From: Bradyrhizobium sp.
Lineage (GTDB): Bacteria; Pseudomonadota; Alphaproteobacteria; Rhizobiales; Xanthobacteraceae
DNA length: 36,841 bases
Reading direction: 5' to 3'
NCBI RefSeq assembly: GCF_004799445.1
Contig: NZ_SSNA01000179.1
Coordinates: 1 to 36,841, forward strand
The notes beneath the pieces were generated by a model. The model was not told where the DNA came from. It did not search any database and was given only the letters and a program-made list of their open reading frames with translations. Position 1 is the stretch's first letter, and every line of letters begins with the position of its first letter. Shown here piece after piece: positions 23,719 to 32,380 of the stretch. The position numbers were made by a program, and so were the translations under genes.

Positions 23719-24240
23719 CTAGATATGGCTGGCCGCGAGCAGAGAGCACTTGGCTTTGCTGGCATTGACGTTGACGAAGCCGACATGCATGCGGGCAAAG
23801 GTCTTCCGGCTCTTCATATTCACGGCGTCGTGAATCAACCGCGTGCGGTCGGTCAAATGACTGCCGTCCGGGCGGGTGAAGGCACAGGAGATTTCAATAT
23901 TCTTGACCGCGTAATCATTGGCATTGCGCAGCGTCATGGTGACGAAGGCGTTCGACCCCAACCCGCCCCTGCGCCAGGATTGCGATGAAATCTTCAGCCC
24001 GTCGACCGGTGCCGGTTGTTCCGGCGTGATCGCCTCGGCGGTCGCTGGATCGAAGGAAAGGTGGTCTTTCGCCAGACCAACCGTGACAGGCGACGCCTGG
24101 GTTGCGGCGGCGGTCGCCAGCTGCAGCGGCTTGCCGCCTGCTGGTTTGCTGGCGTAGCTGAACAGCAGCCACGTCCCAATTCCGACGATCACCACAATCG
24201 GCAGCCAGCCGATGCCTACCCTGAAATGGCTTGCGGTCAT
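23719..24240 (-). CDS. Membrane-anchored protein of unknown function
   Basis: A 173-aa protein from ATG 24240 (MTASHFRVGIGWLPIVVIVGIGTWLLFSY), giving an N-terminal membrane helix; the frame is open to 24399 but the upstream part lacks hydrophobic or conserved character and overlaps the candidate sRNA terminator. The periplasmic part has an immunoglobulin-like strand pattern: WRRGGLGSNAFVTMTLRNANDYAVKNIEISCAFTRPDGSHLTDRTRLI, similar to proteins with a FxxLLR-type beta-sandwich. The function is not recognised. GAGAGG directly abuts the start, so a different initiation site is possible. Confidence 0.68.
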   Translation of the reverse strand: MTASHFRVGIGWLPIVVIVGIGTWLLFSYASKPAGGKPLQLATAAATQASPVTVGLAKDHLSFDPATAEAITPEQPAPVDGLKISSQSWRRGGLGSNAFVTMTLRNANDYAVKNIEISCAFTRPDGSHLTDRTRLIHDAVNMKSRKTFARMHVGFVNVNASKAKCSLLAASHI

Positions 24241-24367
24241 CCTCTCAGGCTCGCTCGAAAAACGGCCGCTGGCGAGGCTCACGAGGCCTGTCGATTCGAT
24301 GTGGTAAAATCCTTCCCGCATTTGTCGTGCCCTGCTGCGGCGACGAACCGGACGTATTGCACCGCAC

Positions 24368-24460
24368 AACAAAAGAGCCGCGCGGGCGTTACACCGCACG
24401 GCTCCAATTACGACTGCCGATTGCGCGGTTCCGCCGACGGAGGCTCAATCCGTGAAACCG
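24368..24460 (-). ncRNA. Candidate trans-acting sRNA or leader with intrinsic terminator
   Basis: On the minus strand a ~93-base stretch can fold into two stem-loops. The first has outer arms CGGTT/AACCG and inner arms ACGGA/TCCGT with a 7-base loop (24460-24426). The second is an 11-bp stem (24404-24394 with 24385-24375), 8-base loop, followed by TTTTGTT. The second stem has a G-U pair on the minus strand but a C/A mismatch on the plus strand, so the structure favours minus-strand RNA. TATTTT at 24466-24461 could be a -10. No protein gene on the minus strand lies upstream, so the terminator is not a gene end. The rest of the 24241-24638 gap shows nothing else. Confidence 0.5.
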
Positions 24461-24638
24461 AAAATAGTTGCATCAAAACGCGACAAAAATCGGACGCAAG
24501 CCGGGATTGGCGGCCCGTCAGCAGCCCCAAGGGGATAGCCATGCCCGAACCGGGCCGCTAAAACTAACCGCTGCGACACGTCGCAATCATTCCATCGCCG
24601 CGACAGCCAACGCCAAATCAGCCAATGGGAGACCCTTG

Positions 24639-25022
24639 ATGCCGGCAGTGACCTGGGACCACGTCCATCTGCGCAGTCCCGATCCGGAGGCAACGGCGGC
24701 CTGGCTTGAGAACATTCTCGGCGGCGAGATCGTCCGCGGCCCCGGGCGTATCGACGTCAAGCTCGGCGGAGCCATGGTATTCATCGCGCCGGTCACGGCA
24801 GGCGATGGCGTCAACACGCCGCCGGTGACCCCCTATCAGGGGCTCGATCATTTTGGGCTGACGGTGAAAGACATCGACGCGGTGGCCGCCGAGATCAAGG
24901 CCAAGGGCGTTGAGTTCACCAAAGAGCCGGTCACCATTCGGCCCGGCGTGCGTATCTGCTTCATTCGCGGGCCGCAGGGCATCTCGATCGAACTCCTGGA
25001 GCGCGACAAGAAGTATGCGTAA
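24639..25022 (+). CDS. VOC family (glyoxalase/dioxygenase fold) protein
   Basis: A 127-aa protein from ATG 24639 (GGGAG upstream); the frame is open back to 24468 without family character. It forms one vicinal-oxygen-chelate unit: VTWDHVHLRSPDPEATAAWLENILGG, LDHFGLTVKDIDAVAAEIKAKGVEF, and ICFIRGPQGISIELLER. Metal-ligand positions are visible as His in DHVHL/LDHFG and Glu in SIELL. Members include glyoxalase I, ring-cleavage dioxygenases and epimerases; this one cannot be assigned a reaction. It precedes the GrlR-like gene by 94 bases in the same direction. Confidence 0.9.
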   Translation: MPAVTWDHVHLRSPDPEATAAWLENILGGEIVRGPGRIDVKLGGAMVFIAPVTAGDGVNTPPVTPYQGLDHFGLTVKDIDAVAAEIKAKGVEFTKEPVTIRPGVRICFIRGPQGISIELLERDKKYA

Positions 25023-25116
25023 GCTGGCGGTGGTCAACCTGACGCGTTGACGCTGCACGCCCCGCTTTGGCATAACAAGTGACGCCGCGCTAGCGGGCGT
25101 CCTGATCGGCCACATC

Positions 25117-25464
25117 ATGAAGAACGGTTTGTACTCGATCCACGTCAGCCTGCAGGACGGGCGGTCCGGCAAGGGCAGCGGCGTGGTCTTGTTCCGGGAC
25201 GGCAAGATCCTCGGCGGCGATGCCTTTCTGTTCTATACGGGCAGCTATACCGTGAAGGGCGACACCTTCAAGGGCGAGGTTCTGGTCCAGCGTCACACCT
25301 CCAGTCCCGACGCCAATCCACTGTTCGGCGGACCCAGCCCGGTCGGCATCGGCGTTTCCGGCACCTTCACCGACACCGCGGCGGTGATGAATGGCACGGC
25401 GCTTGTCGGCAAGGCCAGCCAGATCTTCAAGGCCACCTTGCGCAAGCTCGCCGAGAGCGATTAA
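25117..25464 (+). CDS. GrlR-family protein
   Basis: A 115-aa protein resembling the GrlR family: MKNGLYSIHVSLQDGRSGKGSGVVLFRDGKILGGDAFLFYTGSYTVKGD, then VGIGVSGTFTDTAAVMNGTALV. GrlR was described as a repressor partner of GrlA in the enterohaemorrhagic E. coli type III secretion island, but single-domain relatives are scattered in rhizobia without that island. No type III genes or GrlA-like activator are in the window. The beta-barrel fold suggests ligand or partner binding. The start is the first ATG and the N-terminus fits the family. Confidence 0.75.
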   Translation: MKNGLYSIHVSLQDGRSGKGSGVVLFRDGKILGGDAFLFYTGSYTVKGDTFKGEVLVQRHTSSPDANPLFGGPSPVGIGVSGTFTDTAAVMNGTALVGKASQIFKATLRKLAESD

Positions 25465-25502
25465 GGCGTTTTCAGGCGAAGGCGGACGCCGTGCCCGACT
25501 TG

Positions 25503-28178
25503 CTACTCCGCCGCCTGCTCCAGCGGCGCAACGCGCGGCAGGATGATCTGGATTCGCGTGCCGCGGCCCGGTTCGGAATCAAGCTCGAGCCGGCCGCCCA
25601 GACGATCGGTCACGATGCTGTAGACGATGTGCAGGCCGAGCCCGGTGCCGCCCTGGTCGCGCCGCGTCGTGAAGAACGGGTCGAACGCACGGCGGCGGAC
25701 GTCGAGACTCATGCCGCAACCATCATCGGAAAAAAGGATTTCGACATTGTCCTTGCCGGACTCCCGCACCTTGATATCGACCGAGCCCGGTCTGCCATCC
25801 GGAAAGGCATGCGCCACCGCATTGAGGAACAGGTTGGTGAGAACCTGTCCGTAGGGCCCGGGATAGGAGTTCATCGCGAGGTTGGGCTGGCAGTCGACGG
25901 TCAGCGTCAAATGGTGCTTTCGCAAGCCAGGCCGCAGGCTCATGACCACCTGCTCGGTCAAATCGCCGAGGTCGAAGGTCCGCTGATCCGAGTAATTGCG
26001 GTCGGCGGCGACCTGCTTGAACGAGGCGATCAGTTCGGCCGCTCGATTGAGATTGGCCACCAGTTGCGATGAAGCGTCGCGGCTGGTTTCGAGAAAATCA
26101 TTGAGGCTCGATCGCCTGAGATCGCCGCGCGCGACTTCGGCGGCGAACAACGCGGTCTTGCGCTCCAGCGACGATGCAACCGTCAGGCTGATGCCGACGG
26201 GATTATTGACTTCGTGGGCGACACCCGCCACCAGCCGCCCAAGAGCGGCGAGCTTCTCCGCCTCGATCAGCGAGTTCTGGGTTTCCCGCAAATTGCGCAA
26301 CGCGGCTTCGGCGGCATCCTTCGCCTTGCGCATCTCCTGTTCGCCACGCTTGCGCTCGCCGATGTCGAGCGCAACGGTGACGATGCTCTCGACCTCGCCA
26401 TCGGCGTCGAGCAGCGGAAGCTTGTTCACCAGCCAGTGCCGCAGGTTGCCGGAAGAATCGAGATACTCTTCCTCATAGAATCCGAGCTCCTTGCCCCCCG
26501 CCAGCACCCGCCGGTCGTTTTCGTCGGTCTTCCGCGCGCCATAGCGCGACATCAGGTCGGTCGTGGTGTGGCCGATCGCGTCAATGGGGTCGACACCAAA
26601 AATGCCGGCCATGTAGCGATTCATTAGGACATAGCGGAGCTGTTTATCCTTGACGTTGATGACGGCTGGAACGGTGTCGATCACCAGTTGCAGCAGCCGC
26701 CGGCCCTCGGCAAGCGCCTCCTCGGCGCGCCTCTGGTCCGTGATGTCGCGCACCGTGCCTTCGTAGCGAATGACCTCGCCGCTTTCGTCGCGCACCGCCG
26801 TGGCGCTGTCTGACAGCCAGAGGATCGTACCCCCGCGCTGGCGCACCTGGTACTCGAACTCGCGCACCATGCCGTCGCGCTGCATCAGCAACCGGTATTG
26901 CTCGCGCGCCTCGGGGTGAACGTAGACCGTCTGCGCGATATCGCCGACGCCATCGATAAGGTGCTCCGGCGATTGGTATCCCATCATCCGCGCCAGCGCC
27001 GGATTGGCGTTGAGAAGCGCGCCGGCCGGCGTTGTCACGTAGATTCCGTCGACGGAGCCTTCGAACAGCTTGCGATAGCTTTCCTCGGCCAGCCGCTGCT
27101 CGGCCAAGGCGTGGATGGCCGCCTCGCGCGCCGCATCGGCATCGACCAGCGAGCGGCGAAACACCTCGGCGGCGCGTGCGATGTCACCGATTTCGTTTTT
27201 CACGCCGGTCGCGGGAATCGAAGCATTTTTCTCCCCGGCGGCGAGCGCGCGAATGGCTCCGGCGATCTCCCTCAGCGGACGGACGGTCCTGCTCACCACG
27301 AACAGCGCGGCGGCCAGCCCGATCAGCACGCCCGCGATCCCGAGGATGATGCTTTGCCATTTATCGTGGGCAAGCGTCTTGGCGAAATCGCTGGCCAGCA
27401 CGCGTCCCCTGCTGGCCCCGAGGTCGCGCAACAAATCGGTGACGCGGCTGATCATCTGTCCCTCGGTGCCCAACACTTCCTTGTCGAGCTGGGCAATCTG
27501 GCCTTCGGTTCCCGAGATCGAAATGATCGCATCGGCATAGGCATCGGTCGCCGCTCGAAGCGCCGGATCGTCGATCGAAAGCGCCCGCATGTTGTGCGCG
27601 GACTGCTCGGCGGAGGCCGGGTCGTGCGCCAGCAAGGCCTCGGCAATCTTATTTTGGGCCCGGAACAGGCTTCTCGCAGTGGCCCGGTCGGGCACTTCGG
27701 AGATTGCCCGCTCGAACCGGCCGCGGATTGGCGGCAATGCTGCGATCAGGTCCGCGCGACGCGCGATCAATGCGGTGACGCGCTCCATTCCATTGCGGTA
27801 GTTGGCGAGCCGCTGGGTGACGCCGTCGATCATCTCCTGTTGTTCGGGGGCAAGCTGCAGCCGTGTTTTCTTCAGCAATGCGCTCAATGACGAAGCCGCC
27901 TCCCAGGCCTGACTGGAAGGCGCCGCCGGATCGGTCACGAAATCGCGCGCCGCCAGCCGAAGCTCGTTGGTGCGGCGGTCGATTTCCTCCGCCACATCGC
28001 CCAGACTTTGAAGGTGTTGCAACTCGGCAAAGGTCGCATCGATATGACGGATGGAGACGACGCTGGCGACGCTTGTCATCACGATCATCGCCAGCAGCAG
28101 CATGAAGCTGCCAAAGGTCAGCTGGCCGATCGAAAGCGAGAACGACCGTATCCGTTGGACGAGTGCAGCGAAGACCAT
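25503..28178 (-). CDS. PAS-domain sensor histidine kinase
   Basis: An 891-aa membrane kinase. Order: TM1 (~20-42); a ~230-residue mostly helical periplasmic sensor; TM2 (~276-297); HAMP (~298-350); PAS1 (~367-482, ending TVRDITDQ); PAS2 (~493-612, ending VALDIGERK); a coiled linker; DHp domain with the phospho-accepting His655 in GVAHEVNNP; and a catalytic ATPase domain with N box around Asn786, DDGCGM (819-823) and GGTGLGLH (843-850). The kinase class is like DctB/HWE-independent HPK4 sensors. No response regulator is adjacent, so it is an orphan. The periplasmic region is not matched by me to a known sensor domain. Confidence 0.93.
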   Translation of the reverse strand: MVFAALVQRIRSFSLSIGQLTFGSFMLLLAMIVMTSVASVVSIRHIDATFAELQHLQSLGDVAEEIDRRTNELRLAARDFVTDPAAPSSQAWEAASSLSALLKKTRLQLAPEQQEMIDGVTQRLANYRNGMERVTALIARRADLIAALPPIRGRFERAISEVPDRATARSLFRAQNKIAEALLAHDPASAEQSAHNMRALSIDDPALRAATDAYADAIISISGTEGQIAQLDKEVLGTEGQMISRVTDLLRDLGASRGRVLASDFAKTLAHDKWQSIILGIAGVLIGLAAALFVVSRTVRPLREIAGAIRALAAGEKNASIPATGVKNEIGDIARAAEVFRRSLVDADAAREAAIHALAEQRLAEESYRKLFEGSVDGIYVTTPAGALLNANPALARMMGYQSPEHLIDGVGDIAQTVYVHPEAREQYRLLMQRDGMVREFEYQVRQRGGTILWLSDSATAVRDESGEVIRYEGTVRDITDQRRAEEALAEGRRLLQLVIDTVPAVINVKDKQLRYVLMNRYMAGIFGVDPIDAIGHTTTDLMSRYGARKTDENDRRVLAGGKELGFYEEEYLDSSGNLRHWLVNKLPLLDADGEVESIVTVALDIGERKRGEQEMRKAKDAAEAALRNLRETQNSLIEAEKLAALGRLVAGVAHEVNNPVGISLTVASSLERKTALFAAEVARGDLRRSSLNDFLETSRDASSQLVANLNRAAELIASFKQVAADRNYSDQRTFDLGDLTEQVVMSLRPGLRKHHLTLTVDCQPNLAMNSYPGPYGQVLTNLFLNAVAHAFPDGRPGSVDIKVRESGKDNVEILFSDDGCGMSLDVRRRAFDPFFTTRRDQGGTGLGLHIVYSIVTDRLGGRLELDSEPGRGTRIQIILPRVAPLEQAAE

Positions 28179-28328
28179 AGGTATCGGGACCGGCTCGGGG
28201 CAGTAGAGGCAATTATAGAACGGAATTCACCCCAGGGGGAACTTGCCCCTGCGCCAGCGGGGCTGGCCGGCCCGTGCCGCCACGCATGGCCAGGGGCCGG
28301 CAGCAGGCGCAAACGGCCCGTCTGGAGC

Positions 28329-29306
28329 TCAATCCGCGGGGATACCAGCGTCCTTGACGACCTTCGCCCAGAGCGTGATGTCGGATTTGATGATATCGGC
28401 GAACTGACCCAGGGGCGCGCTTTTCACCGCACATCCGGCAAGGTCGAGCTTCTCGCGCACCTCCGCTGTGGCAAGCGCAGCTTCCAGCGCCCGGCTGATG
28501 CGATCGACAATCGGCTGCGGCGTTCCGGCCGGCACCACGATCCCGAACCACGGCGTCACTTGCGCCTCGGCGTAGCCCTGCTCTGCCATGGTCGGCACGT
28601 CGGGGAAATATTTCGAGCGGCCGTCGTTGATCGTGGCGATGATCCTGATGGCGCCGGTTTGCATCTGCGCCATCGCCTGGTTGGCGGAAAGGAAGGTCGA
28701 ATTGACCAGCCCGCTGGCGATATCCGCCACCATTTGCGGATAGCCGCGATAGCCGACAGGGGTAACCTCGATCCCGGCCAACCGCTTGAACAGTTCGAAG
28801 CCGAGATGCCCTGTCGACCCCTTGCCGGGATGGCTGTAGTTCAGCGCGCCGGGCTTTGCCCTGGCCAGGGCAACATACTCCGCCACATTCTTCACCGGCA
28901 GCGACGTGGAAACGATGAAGAAATTCGGAGCCTGGCAGATCTGCCCGATCGGGATGAAGTCGCGCACCGGGTCCCAGCGCAAGGTGATGTTGAGCGAGGG
29001 GCTGGTGGTGAAGAATGTCGTTACCAACAGCCACGTATATCCGTCGGGCACCGCGCGCGCGACGTCTTCGGCCGCAATCGAGCCGTTGGCGCCGGACCTG
29101 GATTCCAGAATGATCGACCCGTTCCATTGCGCCGCCATGTTCTGGACGACGATACGCCCGAACACGTCGGCCACGCTTCCGGCCGAATAGGGAATGACCA
29201 CGCGCACCGGACGATTGGGGAAACTCTCCTGCGCCCGTCCCGCAGCCGTGAGCGCAAGCGCGATCAGCCACGCCCCCATCATCGCGCCAAGGCGTCGAAT
29301 CCTCAC
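28329..29306 (-). CDS. TctC/Bug-family solute-binding protein
   Basis: About 325 aa if translation begins at GTG 29306 (MRIRRLGAMMGAWLIALALTAAGRAQE, an export signal); ATGs at 29282 and 29279 are alternatives and a TTG at 29375 is unlikely. The mature protein shows the Bug fold: FPNRPVRVVIPYSAGSVADVFGRIV, GANGSIAAEDVARAVPDGYTWLL, GKGSTGHLGFELFK and VPTMAEQGY. These periplasmic proteins bind carboxylates for tripartite tricarboxylate transporters. No TctA or TctB gene is adjacent, as is common for this large family. The ligand is unknown. The gap to the kinase (28179-28328) holds only a GC-rich stem around 28268-28305. Confidence 0.9.
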   Translation of the reverse strand: MRIRRLGAMMGAWLIALALTAAGRAQESFPNRPVRVVIPYSAGSVADVFGRIVVQNMAAQWNGSIILESRSGANGSIAAEDVARAVPDGYTWLLVTTFFTTSPSLNITLRWDPVRDFIPIGQICQAPNFFIVSTSLPVKNVAEYVALARAKPGALNYSHPGKGSTGHLGFELFKRLAGIEVTPVGYRGYPQMVADIASGLVNSTFLSANQAMAQMQTGAIRIIATINDGRSKYFPDVPTMAEQGYAEAQVTPWFGIVVPAGTPQPIVDRISRALEAALATAEVREKLDLAGCAVKSAPLGQFADIIKSDITLWAKVVKDAGIPAD

Positions 29307-29399
29307 GGTGCGTGCCCTGCCCTGATCGTTGTTGCGGCGCTTCGAAAGCGCAATTTGCCGGCAGGATGCCGGCAATCGCAGCGGGCGGCAAGGGCGCTC

Positions 29400-30329
29400 T
29401 CAGCCTCGCAATGAGGCGTCGATTGCGATCGGTCTCCGCGCCGGTATCGTCATCGCGGCCACCCCAAGGACCACGCAGCCGAGACCGATCCAGGCGGTCG
29501 GAGAAAGGCTCTCGCCGAGCAGCAACACACTGAGCGCGACGCCGATCGGCACCCGCAAGTAAGCCTGGGCCGTGGTGCCCACCGAACCCAGCGTCTGAAT
29601 CAGCCGGAAATAGATCACGAAGGCAAACGCCGTCGAGAATACTGCAAGCCCGAGCAGCGCCAGCATCGAATTGGCGGATGGCGCCAGTGTCCAGGGCCGT
29701 TCCACCGCGATGCTGACCGGCAGAAGGATTGCCGCGCCGCAGAGCAGCGAGCCCGCCGCCGGCGCCATCGGATCGAGCCCTTTGAACCCACGGCTGAAGA
29801 CGGCGGCCCCGGCATAACAGATCGTCGCCACCACAATGGCGATCTGCGCAGTGAGCTGCTCGCCCAGGCCGCCGAACGCCTGGACGCCGATGATCAGGCA
29901 AATGCCGGCCATCCCGGCGGCAACGCCGAACAATTTTCGAAAGCTCGGGGCCTCCTGGTGGGCGATTGCGAGGGTCAGGAAAAACGTGAAGATCGGCGAA
30001 GTCGAATTGAGAATGGCCGCGAGCCCGGCGTCGACAGAACGTTCGGCCCAGGCGATCAACGTCCACGGGATCACGCTGTTAAGGACGGCCTGAAACAGGA
30101 AACGGCTCCAGGTCGCGGCATCCGCTGGAAGCCGCAAGCCCCGGCAATGCATGATGAACAGCAATAAGGCGCTCGCGATCAATGTCCGCCCGGCGATCAG
30201 CGTGATCGGAGGGATCGTTGCAACGCCGAGCTTGATGAAGGTGTAGGAGCCGCCCCACAACGTCGCCAGCAGGAGCAACAGCGACAATTCGATGACGATC
30301 GTGGGGTTTCGCGAATGTGCTTGTTCCAT
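29400..30329 (-). CDS. EamA-family (DMT superfamily) permease
   Basis: A 309-aa inner-membrane protein from ATG 30329 (MEQAHSRNPTIVIELSLLLLL), with GAGCGGGG upstream; an in-frame start at 30365 is less likely. About ten hydrophobic segments form two EamA repeats, the first with LATLWGGSYTFIKLGVATIPPITLIAGR and the second near the C-terminus with VGTTAQAYLRVPIGVALSVLLLGESLSPTAWIGLGCVVLG. It is only distantly like the permease at 18.3-19.2 kb. The substrate is unknown. It is 93 bases upstream of the TctC gene and could share a transcript with it. Confidence 0.9.
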   Translation of the reverse strand: MEQAHSRNPTIVIELSLLLLLATLWGGSYTFIKLGVATIPPITLIAGRTLIASALLLFIMHCRGLRLPADAATWSRFLFQAVLNSVIPWTLIAWAERSVDAGLAAILNSTSPIFTFFLTLAIAHQEAPSFRKLFGVAAGMAGICLIIGVQAFGGLGEQLTAQIAIVVATICYAGAAVFSRGFKGLDPMAPAAGSLLCGAAILLPVSIAVERPWTLAPSANSMLALLGLAVFSTAFAFVIYFRLIQTLGSVGTTAQAYLRVPIGVALSVLLLGESLSPTAWIGLGCVVLGVAAMTIPARRPIAIDASLRG

Positions 30330-30432
30330 GGTGCCCCGCTCTCGATATCTGTCGAGACGAAACACTACATCGCGAAGGCATTGCCATATTTCGTTGTACG
30401 TCGAATTGTGAAATCAATTCTGCAAACCAGCA

Positions 30433-31242
30433 TCACGCCGCGCCGACTTCAAACACTTCGCCGTCGTAGCCGGCCTCCGCCGGGATGCGCAGCTGCCGGC
30501 CGCCGTTCAGCCTGGTCATCACCGGCATCACGGTGACGATCGGCTTGCCCCTGCTGTCATCGAGCGCCGCTTTGACATTAGGCTGCTTGCCGAGCTTGAT
30601 CAGGTTGCGCGTGGTCGGAAACGGCAGCTTGAACCGCCCGCTGTCGCCGCCCGCCAGCGCCTCGCGCGGCGACAACCAGATCGAATCGGTGGATTCCCTG
30701 CCGTCATGCGCGCCGGCCTGCGCGGGCGGGGCCGCGGCCAGGAAGAACCAGGTGTCGAACCGCTTCGGCATGCCCTCCGGCGTGATCCAGTGCGCATAGG
30801 GCACCAGTTCGTCGAGCGCCAGCAGCAACTCATTGTCGGCAAGGATCCCGGCAAACGTGGTCCTGCCCTCGCACAGCGCCGTACGGTGCGCCGCCTCGAT
30901 CTCACCGGCCTGCTTCGCATCAACCGGGATGTTCGACCCGCGCGACCGGGCCAGCAGGATACCGCTCTCCTCGAACGTTTCGCGGATCGCGGCGATCCGG
31001 AAACTTAACGCCGCGGCGTCGAGCCCCGCTTCACCAGAGTAAAGCTCGGCCTGGCCTGCGATCTGCTGATCGCCTTTGTCCACGCTGCCGCCGGGAAACA
31101 CCAGCGCGCCGGAGCTGAAGTCGATCTCATAATGGCGCACCATCATGAAGACTTCGATTTCGCCGCGGCTCCTGCCGTTCGCGCCGTTGCGCAGCAGCAA
31201 AATGGTGGACGCCGGACGCGGCGTGACGGTTTCGGCGGGCAT
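30433..31242 (-). CDS. NUDIX hydrolase (NUDT19/CoA-diphosphatase-like)
   Basis: A 269-aa NUDIX protein. The motif is split: GALVFPGGSVDKGD, then an insertion, then FRIAAIRETFEESGILLA, which holds the REXXEE metal-binding core. This insertion-bearing box with a long C-terminal part (YAHWITPEGMPKRFDTWFFLA) fits the NUDT7/NUDT19 group, whose members cleave CoA and acyl-CoA diphosphate bonds. That would suit its position at the end of a leftward block of acyl-CoA genes, although a repeat element and 158 bases separate it from the lyase. The start is the first ATG in frame. Confidence 0.88.
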   Translation of the reverse strand: MPAETVTPRPASTILLLRNGANGRSRGEIEVFMMVRHYEIDFSSGALVFPGGSVDKGDQQIAGQAELYSGEAGLDAAALSFRIAAIRETFEESGILLARSRGSNIPVDAKQAGEIEAAHRTALCEGRTTFAGILADNELLLALDELVPYAHWITPEGMPKRFDTWFFLAAAPPAQAGAHDGRESTDSIWLSPREALAGGDSGRFKLPFPTTRNLIKLGKQPNVKAALDDSRGKPIVTVMPVMTRLNGGRQLRIPAEAGYDGEVFEVGAA

Positions 31243-31279
31243 GAACCAGTTCCCAGATATTGTGACGAGCCCTGTTTCT

Positions 31280-31363
31280 CGTCATTGCGAGGAGCAAAGC
31301 GACGAAGCAATCCATAGCGGACAATGGGGGCCCATGGATTGCTTCGCTTCGCTCGCAATGACG
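31280..31363. repeat. Palindromic intergenic repeat between NUDIX and DHDPS-family genes
   Basis: Long arms CGTCATTGCGAGGAGC...GAAGCAATCCAT (31280-31315) and ATGGATTGCTTC...CGCAATGACG (31334-31363) face each other across a short centre. In translation the arms give RHCEEQSDEAI and FASLAMT, peptides known from spurious ORFs of this widespread bacterial repeat. It should form one large hairpin in RNA. Confidence 0.88.
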
Positions 31364-31400
31364 GTTTCGAACCGGGCCCGTCGCTAAGGATAAAGAAGCG

Positions 31401-32357
31401 TCAGCCGGCGGCGCTGGATTGCGGCTGCAGGTTCGCGCGCTTGTCGACCCGCGCCACGCGCGACAGCAGGTAATCCACTTCGGCCTTCGCGGTGGCAGTG
31501 ATGTTCGAGCCCGGCTTGCGCTGGGCGCTGGAGGCGATCACGCCGCGCTTTTGCAGCACGTATTTTCGCACCGCCAGTCCCGCACCGAGCTGCTGCTCGT
31601 AGCGGATCAGCGGCAGATGCGCGTCGAACAAATCGTGCGCGGCATCGCGGCGGCCTTCCTTCGATAATCGCACCACATCGATCAGCAATTCCGGAAAGGC
31701 GTAGCCGGTCATCGCGCCGTCGGCGCCACGCTCCATTTCGAAATCCAGAAACAAGCCGCCATTGCCGGTCAGGATCGACAGCGGCCGCAGCGAGCCATCC
31801 TTCTGGAAGCCGCGAAGCGTCGAAATCTTCTCGAGCCCCGGCCAATCCTCGTGCTTGAGCATCACGCAGGACGGATTGTCCATCACGATCTTGCGGATCA
31901 CCGCCGGCGTGAACACCACCGACAAGGTCAGCGGATAGTCCTGCAACACCCAGGGGACATCGCTGCCGATCGCTTCCACCGCCTGCTTGAAATAGCCGAC
32001 GATCTGATCGTCGGTACGCAGGCTCGGCGGCGGCGCGATCATCACGCCGGCGGCGCCCGCATCCATCGAGGCGCGCGCCAGCGAGCGCATGGCGGCAAAC
32101 CCCGGCGCCGAAACGCCGACGATGACCTGCAAATTTTTGGCGCGCTTCACAAAGCGCCTGGCGACTTCCTCCGACTCGGAGCCCTCAAGCTTCGGCGCCT
32201 CGCCGAGAATGCCGAGCACGGTGACGCCATCGCAGCCGACCTCGGTGTAGAAGTCGGCCAGCCGGTCGATGGATTTCTCGTCGATGCGGCCATCGTCATG
32301 GAATGGCGTCGGCGCGATCGCGAAGGTGCCTGCGGCCTTGTTGGTGAGTTTTGTCAT
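31401..32357 (-). CDS. Dihydrodipicolinate synthase family lyase/aldolase
   Basis: A 318-aa class I aldolase of the DHDPS/NAL family. The Schiff-base lysine (Lys168 in CVMLKHEDW) and the catalytic tyrosine (Tyr141 in LQDYPLTL) are present. The usual GTTGE loop reads GILGEAPKL, so it is not housekeeping DapA and probably takes another pyruvate-like donor or acts as a hydratase-aldolase. It ends with an extra basic segment (RVARVDKRANLQPQ). It follows the SDR gene in the same direction, with a repeat between them. The reaction is unknown; a role in the same catabolic route is inferred from position. Confidence 0.9.
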   Translation of the reverse strand: MTKLTNKAAGTFAIAPTPFHDDGRIDEKSIDRLADFYTEVGCDGVTVLGILGEAPKLEGSESEEVARRFVKRAKNLQVIVGVSAPGFAAMRSLARASMDAGAAGVMIAPPPSLRTDDQIVGYFKQAVEAIGSDVPWVLQDYPLTLSVVFTPAVIRKIVMDNPSCVMLKHEDWPGLEKISTLRGFQKDGSLRPLSILTGNGGLFLDFEMERGADGAMTGYAFPELLIDVVRLSKEGRRDAAHDLFDAHLPLIRYEQQLGAGLAVRKYVLQKRGVIASSAQRKPGSNITATAKAEVDYLLSRVARVDKRANLQPQSSAAG

Positions 32358-32380
32358 GGTGCCTCTTCTTACCTAAGTTA

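Noticed and set aside
26898..29414. Two long plus-strand frames (330 and 468 aa)
   Set aside because: They are antisense to the histidine kinase and TctC genes and show no domain character.
28213..30066. A 617-aa open frame on the minus strand
   Set aside because: It overlaps both the TctC-type and EamA genes in another frame; those have clear family motifs and this one has none.
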